Shown in pieces: positions 21,601-31,200 of a stretch of 64,000 nt of DNA. This DNA is from Durusdinium trenchii (Eukaryota > Sar > Dinophyceae > Suessiales > Symbiodiniaceae): positions 321,312-385,311 of the forward strand of contig CAXAMN010025617.1 of assembly GCA_963970005.1 (NCBI GenBank), read 5' to 3'. Below the pieces are notes generated by a model, which made no database searches, had not been told where the DNA came from, and saw only the letters and a program-made list of their open reading frames with translations. Each line of letters begins with the position of its first letter. The stretch's first letter is position 1. The translations under genes and the position numbers were made by a program.

Positions 21601-24600
21601 CTCAAGGACCAGGACTAGTTGGGAGCAAATGAAAGAACCCCTGCTATAGGCCAGATCTTTAGCTGATTGACTAAGCCCCCAAATAGCCTTCGTTTTTGGT
21701 GGGTTTGGAGCTTCCATGGCCAAGAACCCAGACTCACCGGTCACAGCTTTGGCAAAGGCGTTGATGTTCCGACCCAACGGTCACAGCTTCTCAGCAGACT
21801 GACACCCCCAGAACCGCCAACCTTTGGGCGAAATGGTCCTGTAGCGCTTGGACTAGGAGCAAGAAGCTACTAGTAACAAAGGGCATCGCTGCTAGGAGCA
21901 AGGACGCTACTAGGGGCTCTTGGCCTTACTACTAGGAGCAAGAAGCTACCAGTAACAAGGGCGCTGTGCGTCGGATGGACCGGTCACCGGCGATCAGGTC
22001 TTGGGCGTGAACTTTGCTGGTGCCACACGAGGAGAAGAGTCGATCAAAGGGAGATCCGAGGGTGGGAGGAACTTGAATGTAATGTTGATGAAAACCATCC
22101 CAATTTGGATCGTAGGTAAAACCTCTTCACATGGTTTTGTTCGATTGATCACATTGGGGGGGTGATCAATCGCCAGATGTACCCACTGACCTACCGTGAC
22201 TTGTGACTCCATCCTCACAACGGCTTGACAGACCGCAAGTCATGTGTGGGGATGTTGGAGGTGTTTGTCTTGGTTAATCCCAGAACATCCATGGGACTGG
22301 AAGAGTTACTTACGGTCATCAATGGGGTATTCCAAACATGGATGGATGGCCTGTGGATGGTAGAAGTATATAGGAATGTGTAAGAAATGTTAGGACCTGC
22401 AGTGAGTCATGGCGAGTCAATGAGCATCGACATGCGTCGACTTGTGGCTACTTGGTCGTCGTATGTTTGCTTGTAATTAATGTGCATGTATGTTGCAGAG
22501 ATTGCTTGATGTGTTTGAAAAGTCAAATTCCAGACGCAATGATGTAATATCTGAATCTCACGGCAGCAGATGCTCTGACAGCAGGTGCTCCAAAACGAAC
22601 AAAGTATTTTCGATAGTTTGGTGCTTGCTGTTCCAGCTTGATAGTTTGTGTTTATCATTTTACAGGTTTTGATGTACTGCATCCCTTGAATTCATTGTGT
22701 AGATTATTACAAGCAGTAGTATTTGGTTGTTGAGAAGCCTCACCATTCATGCATTTGCCGGGCTTTGTTCAGGTGAAAACATCAACTATGTGATCCCCGC
22801 TTTCCGGGTGCAGGCTTCGTCTGTGACAACCTCCCTGGCTCGGTCGGTTTTATAAAATTCATGCAGACTCTTGACTCTTGATTAATAAGACACACCATAT
22901 GAAGAGGTTGTACATCCAAATGGGGGAGGGTTATTCATGAAGAGTCTACATTAATATTCTATCATTGAGGTAGAAATTCTTGACTGAAACAGGTATGGCC
23001 TGGCTCCAACGACCCAGGTACCTATGGGGTACCCTATGGGGTACCCTATGAGCTACCCACAAAAGTTATCCTATATTAAACCCCAACGATCAATGGAGAG
23101 AATGGCGATTCATCCTGCAAGTCCCTGGCTCTGAATTGTTCGGACATACATGACATAGACATACATAGACTATATATATATATATATATATGTGAGATGA
23201 GTGGCGGGTTAGAAATAGAAGTCAGAAGTTGTCATTGATGACTCGGTCGTAGCTAGATGTCCAAGGATGTGTTTATGTGATTTTATGACATTTTATGTGT
23301 TGTTTCTTCTTTTCCAGCTGAGCTGACAGGCTCTAGTGAACTTGCACTTGAAGGCCCCCGGCGCGGCGGTGTTTGTGCCCAGCAGAACATCGACTGTCGA
23401 GGGTTGGGCCGTTCTCAACATCGGCTTGGAAGGAGATGTGTTGGATGCCAGGAGCAGACCAGTCCACCCTGGAGCCGAGGTGGTCGGTGCACCAAGAGCA
23501 GAATGTTCAGAAACACATTGGTGAGTGTCGTCAGTGTCGTCCTTCAAGGTAGCAGATACACAATCATTGGGAGGAGTAATCCTTAGAACTGAGATGCAAG
23601 CTTGACAAATGATCCTTGTCCTGCTGCCACAGAAGTCTTGTGCAGATACTTTGGGGTAGTAACAGCATTCCGCTCACAGCTTTCGAAGTTTTAAGCACAC
23701 ACGCACACAGAATGGTGTTCTTCACCTTCGAGGCAGTAGACATGGGAATTCCTTGGTGGCCAGATGGTCCTAATGCCACGCGGTGCGTTTTTGCTCGCGT
23801 CCGAGGCTTTACGACCCCGGGGCATGGGCTTACAATCATCCATCCCAATGAGGCTGGAACCCTCCAAGATGTGTTCGAAGATATGAGGGGAAGAAAGAGG
23901 AATCCACAGTCTAATAGCGATGGCCTCCAACCTAATTTAGGGATATGGCTGGATGCTGCCAGGGTATCCGTTCGAAGGTCGCCCAGTTGCATCGAACAGT
24001 TCTCCCCCGGATGAAGTCCAATCGGGTGTGCGGAAGTGTCTCGCAACAGGAATTCCCGTTAGGGCAGCTCTTCCGAATGTATAGTGTGCATCCGCCGAGT
24101 TTGCTTAAGGATCTGGAGTCGACTTCTTCTGAGAGCTAGGCCTCAAAATAGGGTCCTTGTTGTACTCGAGAGATGAAAAACACCCGATCTCGCCTAGCTC
24201 TGGATCCACAGCCAGGCACTTTACAACTTTTCGAAGGGCTGCCAGGCATGGGAAGTGCGCAAGCTGGTTTAACGGGCGGTTGGGAAATGGCCCGCGAGAG
24301 ACTCAACTACTAAACTGCATAAATTTGATGCATGGCAGATCCAACATGATCCAACGATGTGTCAATTCTTTTTCACTGCCTTTTGTTTGTATCAAACAGC
24401 CATTGTGCGCAGTGCTACACTTCTTGCACTCGGCGATCTGTTTTTTTGCAACTGGCTTTTGCTTCAGGAAGGAGTCTTTGTCGGAAGAGTTCACGACGAC
24501 GGATTCATGAGCAAGGTCGGGATAGCCAGGGTGGATCGGAGCACTACACATGTGGGAGTTGATCGAAAACCCCGTGTAAGGAGTTTTATATAAAACATCC

Positions 24601-27600
24601 TTTTGGATGTTGTTAGAACCATCCGCGAAAGATTCGCGATGAGGCTCGCGAAAGTATATTGTTTTTCCGCGAAAGATTTATCGAAGGTCATCGCTTTCAT
24701 ATGTGTTCCTTTCCACCGGACTGACAAAGAATAGAAATACAAGGAAATCCCCCTGGCAGAGCCGGTGGGCGGAAGTGTCCCCATATGTCACAGTCTAACG
24801 AACTGAAGCCTCAACATTTCCCGTGCCCAGCCCTGGAAGGATTCTCCGATTCCTGTCCCCACTGTCACAGACTAGCAACCTGAGTAGGCACAGCCCTCAC
24901 AGTGAAGCAACGACCTGCAGCTGCTCTGACGGGCTGTGCAGATGTTTGCAAATGTTACGGCTTCCCGGGGAAAGCACCAGTGAAGCTTCGCGAAAGATCT
25001 GCGAAAGTTTCGCGAATGTGCCGCTAAAGTCCAGATTCCCAACAAACCCCAAGCTGCGTCACCCTGTGTTGGTAGCTGGCGCGAGGATTGGGTTGAGTTG
25101 TGCCTGATTCTATTTGGCACAATTGTCGCACAGATGCTGCAAGTGATCCTGAGTAGCTGTGGAAACGTTAATTCTTCTACTGGGGTCATGCTGCAAGATC
25201 TCTGTCCCTATTTTGTGATATTATGACATGTTCGGCTCATGTTAGCTAGACATGGTTGTAGGACCATGCTTCGCGATGAGGCCGCGAAAGATCCGCGAAA
25301 GAAAGATAGCGAAGACGGGCCATTCCAGGATGAAAGAATATATTGATCAACCACCATGTAAGTCAGATGGAGCGTTCAGAATGATCAAGGCCCACTTACT
25401 TGGTTTCTTCAGTCAGCTTTGCCAGGCCAAGCCGGAACTTGTGGAAGGCAGCATGCTTCTTTCCGTCCACGACTTGGCTAGACTATGCATAATGTAGACG
25501 GTACTTGTGCGCCTTCATTCAGTCGTCAAAGGAACAAACACGCTTGAATAAGGTGGACTTTCGATCATCCTTTGCTACATGCTGCCACCCATTCAGGATG
25601 GAAGGATAATGAAGGATATTTTTTTCTAGACACGGTCTCCCAGTCCGACCATTGTTTTATAAAATTGTTTTTGACTCCAAACTTGTTATACGTGACATAT
25701 AGCTGAAGATCTCACTTTCCACCACCCGCAGTGCCTCATGGTCTTCTTTCTTCGTGTGGGACCGGCTGCGTCGGATCTGGTGGCTGCCCGCCTCCGGCGC
25801 TGGGGTCCCAGGTAGCAGGACGGAAGCTGGACCAATTCAGCAAAGCTGACATCAAGGACCTCATGCATGGCAAGGCCGGTACATGCCGGTACCAACTGAC
25901 ACAGGGACCGACCTTTTGGATATTTTGGATGGATTTTGTTTTGCAGTTGTTTGATGACGAGGATATTGCCTTTGTGTTGTGCAGAAACATTTAAGGAACT
26001 GTGGTATGTTTAAGGGGCTTCAAGTTTGTGACTGGATGGTTGATCTAGCGGACTTGTTTGAAAGATTGAATTCTCGAAGTGTTTCCAAGATCGGTTTCAC
26101 CTCAGATTCACCGAGCGAGGGAACAAAGTGATGAAAGAGGATCTTGCCAACCAGCGCTATGTGCTGTTGTGATTAAGAGGAAGCAAGCTCGATCGCCATT
26201 TGCCAACACTTTTGGCAACCCGAATGCCTAAGAGATCTAAAGGATTCTAAAGGGCACTATCCATATCTCGAAGAATTGTCAGGGTTAGTAGGAGATGCAA
26301 TATAATCTCAGGATGAGATGAGAGGATGATGATGACCTGTTGTATTCATATTTGAGAAGCACGTTGGACCTACATGGTGGTGGGGGTCCGCTTCCAACTA
26401 GGACTCAAACAAATGCTGCTCAATCCTGACGAGAGTGAAGAGGAGACAATTTGTCTGGACATTCCTGGACCAGGGAAAGCAGGTTCGACCCAACTCTTTG
26501 GTGGAATCTTCACTTCGGTCGGCTTCAGTGGATCACAACCCTACAGCAGATTGGTTGCCCGACGCACCACGTTCGAAAAGAATCGAAGCGCTCGACATGG
26601 TGCGGCATTGACCACAGCGAGGGCGAAGCGTGGGTGGCGAGAGTCGTCAGGCGGCATTGGAGGACTTGTTTTACATCCAAAAGGATCTGAAGGCTGAGGT
26701 CCATTTGACGGAGGGGCCGAAGAATTTTGTGGGACCAGACTGGCCGGAGATTAGAAGGATTTGATTCGAAGGACGTACTATATATATATATCAAAGTATG
26801 TATCAATTCTAATTAAATTTAGTTTATATAATGTTACTTCTAATTCTATTGAATTCTTGTTTCTAATAGCTTCTTGTTTCTAGTAGTAAGGCCAGGAGCC
26901 CCTAGTAGCTTCTTGCTCCTAGTATCGATGCCAGGAGCCCCTAGTAGCGTCCTATGGGATCTTCGACCCAGTTGGGGAGATCTCCGAGATAAGAACCGTA
27001 ATTCCCCTCCGAGCACACCAAGACACACACACACACACATGCACGCACACCCGCACACACAGACATGGAAGTGGAAGCCCCGCCGGTTATAACGGAAATT
27101 GTTGGGGCCAGTCCCATCCACTTCCTGTCAATCGGAAGGAACGATTTCTTAAAATTTGGATGCCAGTTGTTCTTGGCCCTGACCGGGGTAAACAATGGTA
27201 AACAAACAATGGTAAACAGGTGGGTGCCAGCCTCTTGCAAGCCGCTCCATATAAGCCAATAATATGGCCTACATTCACTACCAACAATCGCCAAATGTTG
27301 CATACCTGTGAGCGTTTGGGCATGTCTTTTCACTGCATCACCAAGTGTTGATTCATGTCGTCTATTATTTTCCTGGCGGAATCTTCAAGCACTTCTTAAG
27401 TTTGACCAACAAGCAACGATGCATGTGGGCAGGTTGCTCTTCAGTCGTGCTTGGGTGGCAAGATCACGGATCACAAGGCCTGCAAAGGTTGCAGCAGTTG
27501 TTAAACCTTTAATGTATTTATTTATTAAATAGCTAGACTCTAGACTTGGACAAACCGGTTTTGGAGTCCTTTTGCCTTTTGCCAGAAGTGGTCTGGCAAC

Positions 27601-28137
27601 GGATGGTAACGGCAACACCTGTGCTTAAAAGGCAAGTTGTTCCAGACTCTGAAGTTCACTCTGATGATCCAGAATGGCTTCAGAGAATGGGCTTCAAGAA
27701 TCCCAAAAGACTCAAACAACCTGACTCCCGGACTCCCCGATCACACTCCTGGCAGGTCAACACCACCAGAACACCTGAATTCAACCAGGCGGGAGGACTC
27801 GGAGGGAGATCCCACCATAGATTCAGTCACCACACGTGACACGGTCCGTAGGATGCGCGCGATGCCCACCCCGCTCCAGCGGAGACCGAAGCTTGTCCAA
27901 GGGTTTCCAAGCAAAGTGTACGATACCATGCGTCCCTGATGCCCATGTGTTCGAGCTGTACCGTAGCTCCGAGTAGCTATACGGCTTGCGGCAGGGCATC
28001 GTCTACATTGATGAACCTGTGACAGATGGCCTGACCCACAAGTACGCCAGATGCTCAGTCCTCCAATTCATTCCAATTCCATTCAGACCGGGCCGACAGA
28101 TGAGAAGGAAATACAAGATGATCATGATGATCATGAC

Positions 28138-28169
<32 letters not shown>

Positions 28170-28198
28170 CGATGAGGATGAGGATGAGGATGAGGATG

Positions 28199-28234
<36 letters not shown>

Positions 28235-31200
28235 CTGGCGGCGGCCTGGCGGGGAAGCGGCGACGGCGACGGCGACAATGATGCTGCTGAGGCTGATGTA
28301 AGCATGTACTAAAGCTACACTTCCAAGCATTTGGATCCCACTCAGAAATTGGATTGTTTTTGGGTTCGGAGCCTTCGAAAGACAGGAAATCTTTGGTGAC
28401 GTCGGTGTCATGGCCATGACGCAGAACCATGTGTCGGAGGCAGCTCGGGCGGCTCGCAGGTGGCGGGGCGGGCATGGATCCCCGCTCCGCACAGAAGTTC
28501 AGAAGGGGTTTTCATTGGTCGGTTGGCAAGATGCGGCAAAGGGCAAATACTAAGGGGGACACCCACTAAATGAAATAGCATGATAATACATATAGCCACT
28601 GACAAGAGCGGTGTTTTCCTCTGGCCAGCGGATGACCCTCTTAAAACTACAGCCGCCCCAGAAGAGAGGTAGACTCATTGTGACTCATATTAGTATAATA
28701 TCGACAGTAATATCGACATAATATCGACCATAAATATTCTGTAGTTGATAAAGAGGGCATAGAGAAGATCGCTTGTTTGAACCAGAGACTTCGTAGGGGT
28801 CTTTGCATCTTCACACAACGAGACAATCCGAACTGACATGTGTGCTCATGATCACCGAAGGATTCCTATAATTCCTGCTGACTGATACATGAATCAAATG
28901 AAATATGCATCTTATTTTATTGAAATACCTTCTTGAAAGACCATGAAAGACCATATTATATTTGCTTTGCAAACTACAGCGTTTTTCCACCACCCCATGC
29001 AGCAAGAACATCACCTGCCCCCTTTCTTCCCCCATTTGTTGCTGTGCAGGCCTTCCATCGAAGTGGCAACCCCAGGCTCAGCCGCTGGTTGCTACCCGAA
29101 AAGGTCACGAAGCCGCGGTTGATGTGCCTCGGACGATTGATGTGCGGTCTTGGGCGCGGTTGGTGAGGTTCTAAGGCAGTACAACATCTTCGTATCCAAT
29201 GCAGGAAATGGTCGAAATCAGAATTCAGTAATTCTGTAGAAAGACATGAACTTTGGCTTGAAAGCTAGGCTTCAAAGTCTTCTTTCGATCGTAAAGATGT
29301 TGGAGGGTGTTGCAGCCCGTTTCTTCAGAGGCTTCTAAGGACCCTTTCCTAGTGATTTGTCCTCATCCCAGGATCACCTATGTCCGTCCTGGAAGCTATG
29401 CGAGTGAAGCTCGACGGAAGGGTTGGCTTCGCAGGTGGTGACCGGTGGGTGCTGGAGGTTAGCCTTTTTTTTGCAGACAAAGACTGTTCTGGTAAACTCT
29501 GTGCTGCTTTTGATTCTGGTTGCAGAGGATTTGCAGGTGGCACACGTGGAGAACCGAAAAATGACCGAAAAAATGATAAGCACACCCGATACTAATGGGT
29601 TCGTGAGGTAGAGGAGGTGTGTGAAAATCATAGGCTGACCAGAAATGGTCGGGATAGTTTTGACACTCATGGGAAGCACAAGAGTCGAGGTTTTTATGTG
29701 AACCCGTTCGAGCTTGAGCAAAACCGAGGAGGTTCTGGCAGAAGGCTCCGCTGTTGAGAAGGCAATGGACAGCGGTCAGCGCATGGTTTGTTGTTTTAGC
29801 TACAGATGCATGACACTGATCGAAATATCGTGCGTTTTCGGGCATCGTAGTAATGCTTGTGTTTTCTTCGAGAGAATGCACATTATATCACATTATGCAT
29901 TTTAATTCGGGGTAGTTTTTGTTGAATGTCCTGTAGTGTAATTATACTTCGAAGTCAAATCACGAGCCTGGATGAAACTCTGTAGAGTTGAGTATATAAA
30001 TGTCTAATTATATATTTGATAGTACTATATGTAGTGTTAGACAGCTTCATTAGCAGACATTGGCCTAAAATTAAGGAGAAGGACCCCTGTGCAGGAATGT
30101 GCAGGACATAATATGCTACAGTCAGTAGAGATGCTTCTGGTGAGAACACACCCTTCAATGGACCCATGGCCAAATGAGATATCTACCATCATTGACCCCC
30201 ATTTTTTTTGAAACGACGAACTGGCCTGCTTCTGAAAGTTCACAAACCTTTCTATTACTAGTAGTAAGAATGCTCCTAGTAGCGATGCCAGGAGCCCCTA
30301 GTAGCGTCCTTGCTCCTAGAAGCGATGCCCTTTGCTCCTAGTTGAAAGTAGCAAGAAAAACACAGCAAGATTGTGTCTCCGATGTCTTAGCTGGTCTGCC
30401 ACATGCGTCACATGGCTTTCGAATGATTGATGCCATGGCTTTCCATCAGCGGGCTTCCTGCTTGCTGCCGGGCAGATTTTGCCCACGGTGATGGTGGTGG
30501 GGAGCCCAAGCAAGCGAAGCGAGGATGTCCGGCCACATCGCTGGGCTGTTGGAAGGTTTGTTTTCGCTTGTTGGTTCTGGGCAGCAACTTGCTATCAGAA
30601 TCAGATATGGCTCAGAATATCTCAGAATGTGAGAAGTCCAAAGTCATTCCGAGCCCAATTTTTGCTTGACTAGTGCATGTTCATTTTGAGAAAACAAGAC
30701 AATCTAGGTTTGACGGTTTGACGGGAGTCTAGATGGCACTGAGATGGGTGAATCCTCTAAGGTGATGTGTACTGAAGAAGCTCCTCTCCAGGTTGACTTG
30801 CACCAGCTGCAGGAAAGGACATCTTCAATCCGCATTGTGACAAAGAGCACCATCGCGGAAGATCTCGGAAGACTGGATTGGCGCAAGAAAAGTGTCGATG
30901 CTGGGCAAGGATGCCTAAAGAATTGCAGGGTTTTGTTCAGGCAGTAGTGCTGGCAGTTTGGATAGCAACTGGAATGGCTATAGCGGCTATGGTGTGAAAG
31001 TAGCTGTCCAACAGAGTCCAACGTCACCTGCGGATCACGTGTTGAACATGTTTGCTTCTGTGCGCAGGTCAATGGCAAGACTGTGAGGACACTGGAGGAT
31101 TGCCATGTGGCTATGTTCTTCATGCCAGCAGTGACAGCTGCTGAAAAACGATGAGTTCTTGAAAGTGAACCGGAAAGCACCAGCTGCACACACACACACA

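Noticed and set aside
23564-24046. 160-codon minus frame and 132-codon plus frame
   Set aside because: They overlap fully, neither has a recognisable motif or splice sites, and they lie in an intron of the protease gene.
28003-28492. Minus-strand frames rich in Ile, Ser or His over the GAT repeat
   Set aside because: They are translations of a microsatellite.
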